64,000 nucleotides of DNA from Sphingomonas sp. (GTDB lineage Bacteria > Pseudomonadota > Alphaproteobacteria > Sphingomonadales > Sphingomonadaceae), in the NCBI RefSeq assembly GCF_019635515.1, contig NZ_JAHBZI010000001.1:1674001-1738000 (forward strand), read 5' to 3'. The position numbers were made by a program, and so were the translations under genes. Under the pieces are notes generated by a model, which was not told where the DNA came from, ran no database searches, and saw only the letters and a list, made by a program, of their open reading frames with translations. Positions within the stretch are counted from its first letter, which is position 1; each line of letters begins with the position of its first letter. Shown here piece after piece: positions 45,590 to 55,733 of this stretch.

Positions 45590-47431
45590 ATGTCTGCATC
45601 GGCGCATCGCAAAAAACAGGGCGCGCGCGGGTTTCTCAACCGGTTGGCGCGTGACCAGCGCGGCAATACGCTGGCGATGATCGCGGTGGCGCTGATTCCG
45701 CTGATGGGCATTGTCGGTTCGGCGGTGGACACCGCGCGTCTCTACGTGGTCAAGGTGCGTTTGCAACAGGCCTGCGACGCCGGTGTGCTCGCCGGGCGCA
45801 AATTCATGGCCACCAGCGGATCGACCACGCTCGACGCCAACGCGACCACCCAGGCGCGGAACTTCTTCAACAATAATTTCAAGGCGGGCCTGTTCGCCTC
45901 CTCGACCGTCAGCTTCACGCCGAGCAAGACAGCGGACAATCAGGTCGCCGGCGCGGCGAACGTGACGGTGCCGATGACGCTGACGTCGATGATGGGCTTT
46001 GGCGCCAGCACCGTGTCGGTCACGTGCGAGGCGCGTTACGACGTGGCCGATGTCGATATCATGTTCGTGCTCGATACCACGGGCTCGATGGCCTATGCCG
46101 CCACCGATACGAACATGAGCGGCCAGTCCGTATCGTCATACACCCGTAGCGACGGCACTACCGGCTATTACACCGCCGAGAAGAGCAATGCCCGCATCAA
46201 GGCGCTGCGCACCGCGGTGCTCAATTTCTACGATACGCTGGCGGCGTCGGCCGATTCGACGACCAAGATCCGTTACGGCTTCGTTCCCTACACCTCGACG
46301 GTGAATGTCGGGAAGATCATCCCGAGCAGCTACATCCTCAACGGCACCTATAATTATTCGACGCGCGTCCCCATCGACAAGACGTCCGGATCGGCGACGG
46401 ATGCGTCCACCACCTGGACGAATCAGGCGAATTGCAACGCCAAGGCCGGGCGCACGCCGGAAAGCGGCTACAACAGCTGGGGCCAGTATACCGTCAAGAC
46501 GGTCAAGAGCTGGACCTCATCCAACAACGGCACCTGCGTCGTCACCAGCCAGACCTATCAGCTATATTACCGCTTCGGCAGCCTGCCGGTCGACGTCTCG
46601 CAGTTCGTGCTGGGCGGCTGGGTGAACGATCCGAGCACGCCGGGCGGTTCGACCAGCAAGTGGCAGGGCTGCATCGAGGAGCGAGACACCACGGCCTCTT
46701 CGTCCTTCAGCCAGAGCTCGCTGCCCTATGATCTCGACCCGGACCTCGCCGCCACCGACGACGCGACCAAATGGCGCCCGATGTGGCAGGACCTGATCTA
46801 TGAGAGGAACAACCGGACCGGACCGATCGATGTTATCAGCACGACCGCTGAAACCAGCAACGCCTATGAGAGCATCGCCGGCAAGTCGAACCTGGGTTAT
46901 GTGAGTTGCGGCAAGGAGGCACGGCGGCTGGGCGTCATGACCCGCAATGATATTTCGAACTTCCTCAACGATCCCGATTTCCGTCCGATGGGCGGCACCT
47001 ATCACGACACCGGCATGATCTGGGGCACCCGCTTCCTGTCGCCGACCGGCCCCTTCGCGGCGGATACCGCCGCCTGGCCAGGGCGCAAGACCCCGATCCG
47101 CCACCTCGTGTTCATGACCGACGGCGAAATGGCGCCGAACCTCGATATCTATGGCATGTACGGCTATGAACGCTACGACAAGCGCGTGACGGGCAACAGC
47201 CCTTCGACCCAGACCGACCGGCACAATGCGCGCTTCCTGGCGGAGTGCGAAGCGGCCAAGAACCGCAACATCACCGTGTGGGTCATCGCGTTCGGGCAGG
47301 GACTGACCTCCGAACTGCAGCAATGCGCGTCGAGCTCGGGCAACGCCTTTACCGCCGCGAGCGACACCGCGCTGAACAACGCGTTCCAGACGATCGCCTC
47401 GCGCGTCGCCATGCTGCGGATTTCGAAGTGA
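45590..47431 (+). CDS. TadG-type pilus assembly protein with von Willebrand A domain
   Basis: The 613-residue protein starts MSASAHRKKQGARGFLNRLAR and has the Tad N-terminal helix (DQRGNTLAMIAVALIPLMGIVGSAVDTARL), which is processed or retained in the membrane, followed by a vWA domain with the MIDAS DTTGSMA and later FMTDGEMAPN. GAGGG lies before the start. It is the first of three overlapping genes for Tad-type pilus or pseudopilus proteins. No tadA/tadZ/cpaF motor genes are within the window. Confidence 0.85.
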   Translation: MSASAHRKKQGARGFLNRLARDQRGNTLAMIAVALIPLMGIVGSAVDTARLYVVKVRLQQACDAGVLAGRKFMATSGSTTLDANATTQARNFFNNNFKAGLFASSTVSFTPSKTADNQVAGAANVTVPMTLTSMMGFGASTVSVTCEARYDVADVDIMFVLDTTGSMAYAATDTNMSGQSVSSYTRSDGTTGYYTAEKSNARIKALRTAVLNFYDTLAASADSTTKIRYGFVPYTSTVNVGKIIPSSYILNGTYNYSTRVPIDKTSGSATDASTTWTNQANCNAKAGRTPESGYNSWGQYTVKTVKSWTSSNNGTCVVTSQTYQLYYRFGSLPVDVSQFVLGGWVNDPSTPGGSTSKWQGCIEERDTTASSSFSQSSLPYDLDPDLAATDDATKWRPMWQDLIYERNNRTGPIDVISTTAETSNAYESIAGKSNLGYVSCGKEARRLGVMTRNDISNFLNDPDFRPMGGTYHDTGMIWGTRFLSPTGPFAADTAAWPGRKTPIRHLVFMTDGEMAPNLDIYGMYGYERYDKRVTGNSPSTQTDRHNARFLAECEAAKNRNITVWVIAFGQGLTSELQQCASSSGNAFTAASDTALNNAFQTIASRVAMLRISK

Positions 47432-48015
47432 CGCTCCGGGCGCGTTTCACGCGGCTGTTGCGCGATCGGCGCGGCGTGGCCGTCACCGAGTTCGCGATCC
47501 TCGCGCCGGTGCTGATGGTGACGCTGATGGGACTGATGGACCTGTCATTCCAGGCCTATACCCGCGCGGTGCTGGAGGGAGCGATCCAGAAGGCCGGCCG
47601 CGATTCGGGCATCGAGGGCGCAACCGCCACCGAGATCGACGCCAAGGTGACGGCGGCGGTAAAGCAGGTCGCCAACCGCGCTTCGGTGACGTTCGATCGC
47701 AGGAGCTATTCGACGTTCGGCAACATCAAGGCCGAGCGCTTCACCGATACCAACGGCAACGGCATCCGCGACCCCAACGAATGCTATGACGATGTCAACG
47801 GCAACGGCATGTGGGATGCGGATCCCGGCAAGACCGGACAGGGCGGCGCCAACGACGTGACGCTCTACACCGTCACCGCCACCTATCCGCGGATGTTCCC
47901 GCTGGGCGCGCTGCTCGGCTGGTCCTCGACCGAGACGATCTCGGCCAAGACCCTGCTCAAGAACCAGCCCTACGCTACGCAGGCAATCCCGACCGTGGTG
48001 ACGCGATGCTCATGA
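47428..48015 (+). CDS. TadE-like pilus assembly protein with calcium-loop insert
   Basis: The 195-residue protein starts at GTG 47428, overlapping the TadG stop as GTGA. N-terminal RRGVAVTEFAILAPVLMVTLMGLMDLSFQ is the TadE signature with Glu at the cleavage-type position. Residues about 107-135 contain two loops, DTNGNGIRDPNE and DVNGNGMWDADPG, that look like EF-hand or dockerin-type calcium sites. It is followed by another TadE-like gene overlapping by ten bases. Confidence 0.82.
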   Translation: MTLRARFTRLLRDRRGVAVTEFAILAPVLMVTLMGLMDLSFQAYTRAVLEGAIQKAGRDSGIEGATATEIDAKVTAAVKQVANRASVTFDRRSYSTFGNIKAERFTDTNGNGIRDPNECYDDVNGNGMWDADPGKTGQGGANDVTLYTVTATYPRMFPLGALLGWSSTETISAKTLLKNQPYATQAIPTVVTRCS

Positions 48016-48701
48016 TGAAACGCTTCCTGCGCCGCCTGCGGGATGACAGGTCGGGCACGGCGCTGCTCGAATTCGCGCTCGGCCTGCCGCTGTTCCTGAC
48101 CGCGGGGCTATGGGGCGTTGAGCTGACCAACCTCGCCATCACCAACCAGCGGCTGAGCCAGCTGGCGCTGGAACTGGCGGACAACGCCTCGCGCGTCGGC
48201 CTCTATAGCGGCCAGGCGACGGTGCAATTGCGCGAGGCGGATATCAATGACGTGCTGCAGGCGACGCGGCTCCACGGACAAAGCATCAATCTGACCGAAA
48301 ACGGGCGGGTGATCCTGTCGAGCCTGGAAAATGTCGGCGGGACCCAGCGCATCCATTGGCAGCGCTGCATGGGCAGGAAGAGCGGGGCCGGATATGATTC
48401 CAGCTACGGCACGACCACAACCACCGCCGGCACGACCACCAACAGCTCGGATGCCGGCACGCTTGCCGCCAGCGGCATGGGCGATGCCGGGGCGATGGTG
48501 AATGCACCCAACGGATCGGGCGTGATGTTCGTGGAGGTGAATTATCTGTACACGCCACTGGTCGGCAATGGCTGGTTCGCCTCGCCGCAGCGGCTCCACT
48601 ACATCGCCTCGTTCATCGTCCGCGACAATCGCGATTTCGCGCAGATCTATAACCCGACGCCAGCGGCGACGCGATCGACCTGCAATTTGTACAACGCGTG
48701 A
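48006..48701 (+). CDS. TadE-like pilus assembly protein
   Basis: The protein of about 231 residues starts MLMMKRFLRRLRDDRSGTALLEFALGLPLFLTAGLWGVEL, a TadE N-terminal helix with LLEFALGLPLFLTAGL. The C-terminal part is Thr/Gly/Ala-rich (YGTTTTTAGTTTNSSDAGTL) with a C-terminal Cys. ATG 48006 overlaps the previous gene; ATG 48012 or 48015 is possible. Third gene of the Tad cluster. Confidence 0.78.
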   Translation: MLMMKRFLRRLRDDRSGTALLEFALGLPLFLTAGLWGVELTNLAITNQRLSQLALELADNASRVGLYSGQATVQLREADINDVLQATRLHGQSINLTENGRVILSSLENVGGTQRIHWQRCMGRKSGAGYDSSYGTTTTTAGTTTNSSDAGTLAASGMGDAGAMVNAPNGSGVMFVEVNYLYTPLVGNGWFASPQRLHYIASFIVRDNRDFAQIYNPTPAATRSTCNLYNA

Positions 48702-48710
48702 TGTGAGAGA

Positions 48711-48732
48711 GGCGGCCCGTTTCCGGACCGCC
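48711..48732. terminator. Possible bidirectional hairpin between convergent genes
   Basis: GGCGGCCCG and CGGACCGCC pair with one mismatch around TTTC, in the 39-base gap between the end of the Tad cluster and a convergent small-protein gene. No T run is present, so confidence is limited. Confidence 0.4.
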
Positions 48733-48740
48733 CCCGCCGC

Positions 48741-48926
48741 TCACTTGCCGGGCGTCTCGATCTTGACGTCGGCGTCGATCTTCTTGGTCTCGCCGCTCAT
48801 CAGGCTGGTCCCGAACAGCACGTAGAGGATCGCGAGGATCGCCACGATCCCGACGATCACCGCAATCGCGGTGCCCGCACCGCCACCGCCGCCGGCATCG
48901 ACGACCGTAACCTTTTCATCCGACAT
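48741..48926 (-). CDS. Small single-pass membrane protein
   Basis: The 61-residue protein starts MSDEKVTVVDAGGGGGAGTA, with GGGAG 8 bases upstream, and has one membrane helix (IAVIVGIVAILAILYVLFG) followed by a short charged tail. No family recognised. It is upstream-convergent to the Tad cluster and downstream of pdhB on the same strand, about 60 bases away. Confidence 0.65.
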   Translation of the reverse strand: MSDEKVTVVDAGGGGGAGTAIAVIVGIVAILAILYVLFGTSLMSGETKKIDADVKIETPGK

Positions 48927-48988
48927 CCAAGTCACTCCCTGTTGCCAAGCACGCCTAACCTGCGAGCGCCGCAAGGAGTTCCGTTGCG

Positions 48989-50389
48989 CTAGCGGTACGT
49001 CACCTTCTTGACCGTCGCGACGACCTTGGCCGCATCGATCAGCGCCAGCTTTTCGAGATTGGCGGCATAGGGCAGCGGCACATCCTCGTCCGTCACGCGC
49101 AGCACCGGGGCGTCGAGATCATCGAAGCCCTGCTCCATCACCACCGCGGCGATCTCGCTGGCGATCGAGCAGGTCGGCCAGCCTTCCTCGACCACGACGA
49201 CGCGGTTGGTCTTCTTGAGGCTCTCCAGCACGGTCGCGGTATCCAGCGGGCGCAGCGTGCGCAGGTCGATGACTTCGCAGTCGATACCCTCGCCCGCCAG
49301 CGTCTCGGCGGCTTCGAGGCTGACGCCGACGCCGATCGAATAGCTGACCAGGGTCACGTCCTTGCCGGCGCGGACGATGCGGGCCTTGCCGATCGGCAGG
49401 ACATGATCGTCGAGCTTGGGCACGTCGAAGCTGCGGCCGTAGAGCAGCTCGTTCTCTAGGAAGACGACCGGGTCTTCGCTGCGGATCGCGGCCTTGAGCA
49501 GCCCCTTGGCGTCGGCCGCGTCATAGGGCGCGATGACGATCAGGCCGGGGACGCTGGCGTACCAGGGGCCGTAATTCTGCGAATGCTGCGCGCCGACGCG
49601 CGACGCCGCACCGTTCGGGCCGCGGAACACGATCGGGCAGCGCATCTGGCCGCCCGACATGTAATTGGTCTTCGCGGCCGAATTGATGATGTGATCGATC
49701 GCCTGCATCGCGAAGTTGAAGGTCATGAACTCGACGATCGGACGCAGCCCGCCCATCGCCGCACCGGTGCCGATGCCGGCAAAGCCATATTCGGTGATCG
49801 GCGTGTCGATGACGCGTTTGGCGCCGAACTCGTCGAGCAGCCCCTGGGTGACCTTGTACGCGCCCTGATATTCGGCGACTTCCTCACCCATCACGAAGAT
49901 GCGGTCGTCGGCGCGCATTTCCTCGGCCATCGCGTCGCGAAGCGCCTCGCGGACGGTCGTCTTGACCATCTCGGTGCCTTCCGGGATCGCCGGATCGGAA
50001 ACCGTCGCCGCCTTGCTGCTGGCGAGCTGCTGGGTGCCGCTCTCAGCCTTTTTCGGGCCGCCATCCTCGCCGGCGGCGGGCTCGGCCTCCCTGGGTGCCT
50101 CGGCCTTCGGAGCCTCGGCAGCGGGCGCCGGGGTCGAAGCGTCTTCGCCCTCGCCGGCGATCGTCGCGATCACGGTGCCGACCTTCACATTATCGGTGCC
50201 CTCGGCGACGAGGATCTTGGTGATCGTGCCCTCGTCGATCGATTCGAATTCCATCGTCGCCTTGTCGGTCTCGATCTCGGCGAGGATGTCGCCCGACTTG
50301 ACCGTGTCGCCTTCCTTGACGAGCCACTTGGCGAGCGTGCCCTCTTCCATCGTGGGCGACAGCGCCGGCATCTTCAGTTCGATCGCCAT
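48989..50389 (-). CDS. pdhB: Pyruvate dehydrogenase E1 component, beta subunit, with N-terminal lipoyl domain
   Basis: The 466-residue protein begins [22 protein letters not shown], a lipoyl domain with the modified Lys in [10 protein letters not shown], then a Pro/Ala/Glu linker (about residues 80-140), then the E1-beta fold ([56 protein letters not shown]). A lipoyl domain on E1-beta is typical of alphaproteobacteria. It decarboxylates pyruvate with PdhA. The upstream extension from 50500 is out of family. It starts 1 base after pdhA, so one operon. Confidence 0.95.
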   Translation of the reverse strand: MAIELKMPALSPTMEEGTLAKWLVKEGDTVKSGDILAEIETDKATMEFESIDEGTITKILVAEGTDNVKVGTVIATIAGEGEDASTPAPAAEAPKAEAPREAEPAAGEDGGPKKAESGTQQLASSKAATVSDPAIPEGTEMVKTTVREALRDAMAEEMRADDRIFVMGEEVAEYQGAYKVTQGLLDEFGAKRVIDTPITEYGFAGIGTGAAMGGLRPIVEFMTFNFAMQAIDHIINSAAKTNYMSGGQMRCPIVFRGPNGAASRVGAQHSQNYGPWYASVPGLIVIAPYDAADAKGLLKAAIRSEDPVVFLENELLYGRSFDVPKLDDHVLPIGKARIVRAGKDVTLVSYSIGVGVSLEAAETLAGEGIDCEVIDLRTLRPLDTATVLESLKKTNRVVVVEEGWPTCSIASEIAAVVMEQGFDDLDAPVLRVTDEDVPLPYAANLEKLALIDAAKVVATVKKVTYR

Positions 50390-50390
50390 C

Positions 50391-51440
50391 TCAGTACGAC
50401 TCCACCAGCACGTCGGTATACAATTCGGCCGGATCGGGCTCCGGCGTCGATTCCGCGAAATCCGCGCTTTCGTTGACGATCTTGCGGATCTCCTGCTCAA
50501 GCGGCTTGAGATCGTCCTCCTTGACGCCGAGCGCCTCGAGCTCGCGCTTGACCGCCTCGATCGGGTCCGACTTGTCGCGGACCGACTGGACCTCTTCGCG
50601 GCTGCGATATTTGGCGGGGTCCGACATCGAGTGGCCGCGATAGCGATAGGTCTTCATCTCGAGGATGATCGGGCCCTTGCCGGCGCGGACCCAGGCCAGC
50701 GCCTCCTCGGCAGCGCCACGGCAGGCCAGCACGTCCATGCCGTCGACCTGGATGCCGGGGATGCGGAAACTCTCGCCGCGCTTGTAGAGCTGATCCTCGG
50801 ACGAGGAGCGATTGACGCTGGTGCCCATCGCATATTGATTGTTCTCGATCACATAGATGATCGGGAGCTTCCACAGCTCGGCCATGTTGAAGCTCTCATA
50901 GACCTGGCCCTGGTTCGACGCGCCGTCGCCGAAATAGGCCATCGCGACGCCGCCATCCTCGCGATATTTGTGCGCGAAGGCGAGGCCGGTGCCGAGCGAG
51001 ACCTGGGCGCCGACGATGCCGTGGCCGCCATAGAACTTCTTCTCGGTCGAGAACATGTGCATCGAGCCGCCCTTGCCGCGCGAAATGCCCGCGCCGCGCC
51101 CGGTCAGCTCGGCCATGATCACCTTGGGATCGATGCCATAGGCCAGCATGTGACCATGATCGCGATAGCCGGTGATCACCGAATCCTTGTCGCCATCGAG
51201 GCCCGACTGGAGACCGACCGCGACCGCTTCCTGGCCGATATAGAGGTGGCAGAAGCCGCCGATGAAACCGAGGCCGTAAAGCTGGCCGGCCTTCTCCTCG
51301 AAGCGGCGGATCAGCAGCATCTGCTTGTAGAAGTCGAGCAGCTCCTCCTTGGAAGCCTTGTACCGCTGCGGCTCGCTAGGGCGCTCGCGATTGCTCTTGG
51401 CGGGTTCGGTCGTTGCTTTCTTCGCCGGCGTTTTTGCCAC
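50391..51440 (-). CDS. pdhA: Pyruvate dehydrogenase E1 component, alpha subunit
   Basis: The 349-residue protein has [36 protein letters not shown], the thiamine-diphosphate motif [20 protein letters not shown] ending in IENN, and the phosphorylation-loop-like [20 protein letters not shown]. It forms the E1 heterotetramer with PdhB. The N-terminal [20 protein letters not shown] is basic and variable. FtsB-like and eno genes are upstream on the same strand; whether they share a transcript is not shown. Confidence 0.96.
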   Translation of the reverse strand: MAKTPAKKATTEPAKSNRERPSEPQRYKASKEELLDFYKQMLLIRRFEEKAGQLYGLGFIGGFCHLYIGQEAVAVGLQSGLDGDKDSVITGYRDHGHMLAYGIDPKVIMAELTGRGAGISRGKGGSMHMFSTEKKFYGGHGIVGAQVSLGTGLAFAHKYREDGGVAMAYFGDGASNQGQVYESFNMAELWKLPIIYVIENNQYAMGTSVNRSSSEDQLYKRGESFRIPGIQVDGMDVLACRGAAEEALAWVRAGKGPIILEMKTYRYRGHSMSDPAKYRSREEVQSVRDKSDPIEAVKRELEALGVKEDDLKPLEQEIRKIVNESADFAESTPEPDPAELYTDVLVESY

Positions 51441-51552
51441 GATCAGGAAATCCTATCCCGGGGAGGTGATGCCCGGGCCTATAAGCTCGTTACAGGTCCG
51501 GACGCAACGTCAACGCGCGCGGCGCTGCGCCGTTCAAATCATCGCGCGCGGC

Positions 51553-51873
51553 TTATTTCTTGAGCGGGATAATCACTTCGTCGGGGCGAACGACGTTGAG
51601 CTGCTTGCGCGCAAGCTCGTCGACGAGATCGGGATCGGCGCCGCGCTTCGCATCGAGCAGATCGACGCGGTTCTTGAGCTCGGCGCGCTTCTTGTCGAGC
51701 GCGGCATATTTGAGCTGCTCCTGCTGGAGCTCGGTCTTGAACTCCTTGGCGGCGACGACGCCGGTCGGGCCGAGCACGGCGTTATAGCCGAAAAAGCCCA
51801 TCGCGATCAGCGCGGCGGCGGGAAGCCCGGCGCGGCGGAGCAAGGTCTGAATCGGAGAAGCGGTACGCGACAT
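51553..51873 (-). CDS. ftsB: FtsB/DivIC-like septum formation initiator
   Basis: The 106-residue protein has a short cytoplasmic part, one membrane helix (LPAAALIAMGFFGYNAVLG), then a coiled coil (EFKTELQQEQLKYAALDKKRAELKNRVDLL) and a C-terminal LARKQLNVVRPDEVIIPL, the DivIC/FtsB layout. FtsB joins FtsL and FtsQ at the divisome. It lies between eno and pdhA, a conserved alphaproteobacterial position. Confidence 0.85.
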   Translation of the reverse strand: MSRTASPIQTLLRRAGLPAAALIAMGFFGYNAVLGPTGVVAAKEFKTELQQEQLKYAALDKKRAELKNRVDLLDAKRGADPDLVDELARKQLNVVRPDEVIIPLKK

Positions 51874-51964
51874 ATAGTGATTCTTGCTTAACCTTGTTCG
51901 TTAGGCAAGGCCGTAGTGTGCCTGAATGCGTGGTGAAGGGCGATTTTCGCTCACTGCATCCAGC

Positions 51965-52104
51965 CGTCATCCCGGCGAAAGCCGGGATCCAGGGCCGTAG
52001 GTACATCCAGAGCAATGCAGGCGAACGCATGATTTTAGTCCGGCAGTCGCAGCGAGGCCAGGTAACGGGACACACGCTGGATCCCGGCTTTCGCCGGGAT
52101 GACG
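51965..52104. repeat. REP-like palindrome pair, CCCGGCGAAAGCCGGG type
   Basis: Left unit CGTCATCCCGGCGAAAGCCG and right unit CCCGGCTTTCGCCGGGATGA are inverted, with about 80 bases between them, in the gap before the eno stop. The flanking GGATCCAGG and CTGGATCC extend the symmetry. Wider spacing than the other pairs. Confidence 0.75.
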
Positions 52105-52126
52105 ATTACGTGGTGAAGGGACGCGA

Positions 52127-53413
<1,287 letters not shown>

Positions 53414-53531
53414 CTACGTATGGCATGAAGGATTGCGCGGGCCTCTAACCGCTCGCGCCCCTATTGGCTAGTTTATGGAACCAGCAAACGAGGCCGTGGT
53501 TGTTTCGGGCAAGACATGGAGGATTTTCAGC

Positions 53532-54014
53532 ATGGTTGACCAAACGAAGAGTGGCCCGACGGTGAACGAGACGCTGACCGAGGAGCCGGCAGCGGCCGGC
53601 ACGGCTTCGGCGAAGCCTAATCCGGCGGAGCAGATCCGCGATGCCGCCGGCAAGCTCGGCAGCGAAGCCGCCGACCGCGCCCGTGCCTTTGCCGGCGAAG
53701 GCAAGGAACGCGCGACCGGCGCGCTGGATGAGGTCGCCAAGATGTTCGAAGGCGCGGCGAGCGACGTCGACGCCCGGCTGGGCGAGCAATATGGCCAATA
53801 TGCCCGATCGGCGGCGCAGGGCATCTCGAATTTCTCGGAGAGCCTGCGCGGCAAGGAAGTCGACGATCTCGTCGCCGATGCCACCGCCTTCGTGAAGAAG
53901 AGCCCGGTGATCGCCGTCGGCGCCGCCGCCGCGATCGGCTTCGTCATCGCCCGCCTGATCAAATCGGGCATCGACGCCACCGCCGATGCCGGCGACCCCG
54001 CCCCCAAGGCGTAA
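53532..54014 (+). CDS. ElaB/YqjD-like membrane-anchored protein
   Basis: The 160-residue protein starts MVDQTKSGPTVNETLTEE with GGAGG 9 bases upstream. It has a long charged helical part (DAAGKLGSEAADRARAFAGE, GALDEVAKMFEGAASDVDA) and a C-terminal membrane segment VIAVGAAAAIGFVIARLIK, the plan of ElaB/YqjD ribosome-tethering membrane proteins. First of four overlapping or closely spaced genes. Family assignment is by layout, not by a specific motif. Confidence 0.7.
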   Translation: MVDQTKSGPTVNETLTEEPAAAGTASAKPNPAEQIRDAAGKLGSEAADRARAFAGEGKERATGALDEVAKMFEGAASDVDARLGEQYGQYARSAAQGISNFSESLRGKEVDDLVADATAFVKKSPVIAVGAAAAIGFVIARLIKSGIDATADAGDPAPKA

Positions 54015-54029
54015 GGGGCCCGACCGGGG

Positions 54030-54386
54030 GTGAGCGAGCCGCATCCTGACGAGGAAGGCGCGAAGGACCAGGCGCTGGGCGATCTGCTCGGCCGGCTGGT
54101 CGAGGACGGCAAGGGCTATGCCCAGGCCGAACTCGGCTATTACCGGACGCTGGCCCGCGCCAAGCTGCGCGACGCGCGGGCGGCCTTGTGGATGGGCGCG
54201 GTCTCGCTCGGGCTGCTCTCGGCGGCGATGGTCGCGCTCACCGTCGGGCTGGTCATGACCCTGGCGCAATATGTCGGGCCCGGCTGGGCGACGCTGCTCG
54301 TGGTCGTCGCGATCAGCGCGATCGCCGGGGTGATGGCCCGCCTCGCCTGGGTGCAGGTCAAGCGTATCGTCGGGGAAAAGCCATGA
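54030..54386 (+). CDS. Phage holin family / YqjE-type membrane protein
   Basis: The 118-residue protein starts at GTG 54030 (MSEPHPDEEGAKDQALGDLL) and has a charged helical N-terminus (YAQAELGYYRTLARAKLRDA) and two membrane helices (MGAVSLGLLSAAMVALTVGLVM, WATLLVVVAISAIAGVMARL). This resembles the putative actinobacterial holin X/YqjE family. Despite the family name there is no phage context. Its stop overlaps the next start as ATGA. Confidence 0.75.
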   Translation: MSEPHPDEEGAKDQALGDLLGRLVEDGKGYAQAELGYYRTLARAKLRDARAALWMGAVSLGLLSAAMVALTVGLVMTLAQYVGPGWATLLVVVAISAIAGVMARLAWVQVKRIVGEKP

Positions 54387-54730
54387 GCGCGAACCCGCAC
54401 GACGTCATCGCCGCGCAGGAACAGGTCGATGCCGCCCGCAACCGCCTGTTCGGGACGCTGGCGCAAGTGCAGGATCGACTCAAGCCCTCGCATCTCGCGC
54501 AGGACGCCATCGAAAGCGCCGCCCACGGCGTCGGCAGCATCGCCCGCAAGGGCGCCGAGGCGGTCCGCAGCCGCCCGCTCGCCACCGCGGGCTTCGCCGG
54601 CATGATCGGGCTGATCATGGCGCGCGGCTGGATCGGCGATATTGTTCGCGGGCGTCATGAAACTCCCGACGCGAACAGGAGTTCGAAGGAAAAGGCCAGA
54701 CGGCCCGCGAAGAAAGGATCCGCCAAATGA
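54383..54730 (+). CDS. DUF3618-type protein
   Basis: The 115-residue protein starts MSANPHDVIAAQEQVDAARN, a DUF3618-like opening of the form ARNRLFGTLAQVQDRLKPSHL, followed by a short hydrophobic stretch (TAGFAGMIGLIMARGWIG) and a basic tail (SSKEKARRPAKKGS). Coupled by ATGA overlaps on both sides. The four-gene unit probably makes an inner-membrane-associated complex; role unknown. Confidence 0.75.
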   Translation: MSANPHDVIAAQEQVDAARNRLFGTLAQVQDRLKPSHLAQDAIESAAHGVGSIARKGAEAVRSRPLATAGFAGMIGLIMARGWIGDIVRGRHETPDANRSSKEKARRPAKKGSAK

Positions 54731-55035
54731 CCACCGCCACCCGCAAGCCCGCAGACGACAGCGTCAACCCGATCGCTCTGGTCGCCGGCGGCGTCGCCCT
54801 CGGCGTGGTGATCGGGATGCTGCTGCCGCGCATCGACAAGGAGCGCGAGCTGCTCGATCCGATGGGCCAGAAGCTCGCCGACCGCGCCACCGCGGCGATC
54901 GGCGCCGCGAAAGAAACCGGGCGCAGCGAGATCGAAGCGCTGCTGCCTGACCGCGACACCGCCAAGGACAAGATCGGCGCCCTGTTCGGCAATGTCATCG
55001 ACGCCGCCAGGGGCGCCGCCGCCGAGAAGGCGTAA
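54727..55035 (+). CDS. Small membrane-associated protein, unknown function
   Basis: The 102-residue protein starts MTTATRKPADDSVNPIALVAGGVALGVVIGMLLPR with one hydrophobic segment near the N-terminus, followed by a charged helix (ERELLDPMGQKLADRATAAIG). ATG 54727 overlaps the previous stop. Last gene of the ElaB/holin/DUF3618 unit. No family named. Confidence 0.68.
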   Translation: MTTATRKPADDSVNPIALVAGGVALGVVIGMLLPRIDKERELLDPMGQKLADRATAAIGAAKETGRSEIEALLPDRDTAKDKIGALFGNVIDAARGAAAEKA

Positions 55036-55046
55036 ATCGGCATACG

Positions 55047-55149
55047 GTCCCCGGCGAAGGCCGGGGTCCGGTTGGTACGGTCGCCGTAACGATGCGTGCG
55101 CTCTGCAACTTTAGCATTGCACCTGGGCCCCGGCCTTCGCCGGGGAACC
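55047..55149. repeat. REP-like palindrome pair, CCCCGGCGAAGGCCGGGG type
   Basis: Left unit GGTCCCCGGCGAAGGCCGGG and right unit GGGCCCCGGCCTTCGCCGGG are inverted around a 50-base spacer downstream of the small-protein operon. It is adjacent to, but distinct from, the large nested element at 55171-55498. Confidence 0.75.
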
Positions 55150-55170
55150 GAACCATATAATATGCCTGAT

Positions 55171-55498
55171 TAGGGGTTGAGCGTTAAGCCGCGACCGTGA
55201 GGGTTGGTATCAGCCCACGGCAACGGCCGTGACGGAGCGTATTTTGCCGCACAGGTAGGAACTAGGAGGAAGCGATGGGCATCCATCGTGACCGACGACG
55301 TGACGCCGCTGTGCGGCAAAATACGCCCGCCGCGAAGCGGTCGTTCAGCAGGTTCCGTTGGACAGCGTCACGCTGCTTGCGCGTAGCACCGCTACGCGAC
55401 TGCGCAACCTTCATTGCCAGCGGAGCCTGCTGAACGATCACGGCCATTGCCGTGGGCTGATACCAACCCTAAAGGCCTGCGCCGAACGCTCTTCCCCA
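55171..55498. mobile_element. Nested multi-stem inverted-repeat element (MITE-like or structured RNA)
   Basis: The outer stem runs from 55171 to 55232 and from 55438 to 55498: 33 bases (55200-55232 against 55438-55470) pair with one mismatch, then a weaker part, then GAGCGTT/AACGCTC (55179-55185 against 55485-55491). Inside are three more stems placed end to end: B 55237-55254 with 55309-55326 (18 bp, perfect), a small CCGC/GCGG hairpin 55327-55340, and C 55341-55357 with 55421-55437 (17 bp, one mismatch). Each has inner hairpins, such as GCGTAGCACCGCTACGC at 55381-55397. No ORF fills it. Type is inferred; it could be a MITE, a cruciform site or a non-coding RNA. Confidence 0.6.
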
Positions 55499-55508
55499 GG
55501 AGGCTCAT

Positions 55509-55733
55509 TTGAGCAAATTGCATCTCGTCTTCGGCGGTCGCGTGACCGATCCCCAGACGCTCGATTTCAAGGATCCCGCCAGCCTCGACGTGGTCGGCAT
55601 CTTCCCCGACTATGCCGCCGCCGAAAAGGCGTGGCGCGGCGCGGCGCAGCGTACCGTCGACGATGCCGAAATGCGCTATGTGGTGGTGCATCTGCACCGG
55701 CTGCTCGATCCCGAGACCGGCCAGTCCAGCTAG
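55509..55733 (+). CDS. DUF4170 family protein
   Basis: The 74-residue protein starts at TTG 55509 with CCAGGAGG 5 bases upstream and reads MSKLHLVFGGRVTDPQTLDF, SLDVVGIFPDYAAAEKAWRGA, then AEMRYVVVHLHRLLDPET. This matches the short DUF4170 family of alphaproteobacteria, function unknown. It starts immediately after the nested inverted-repeat element, whose right end merges with the ribosome site. Confidence 0.82.
   Translation: MSKLHLVFGGRVTDPQTLDFKDPASLDVVGIFPDYAAAEKAWRGAAQRTVDDAEMRYVVVHLHRLLDPETGQSS

Noticed and set aside
54030..54386. Prophage remnant because of the holin family name
   Set aside because: No other phage gene, integrase or attachment site is nearby; the family is chromosomal and paired with ElaB/DUF3618-like genes.
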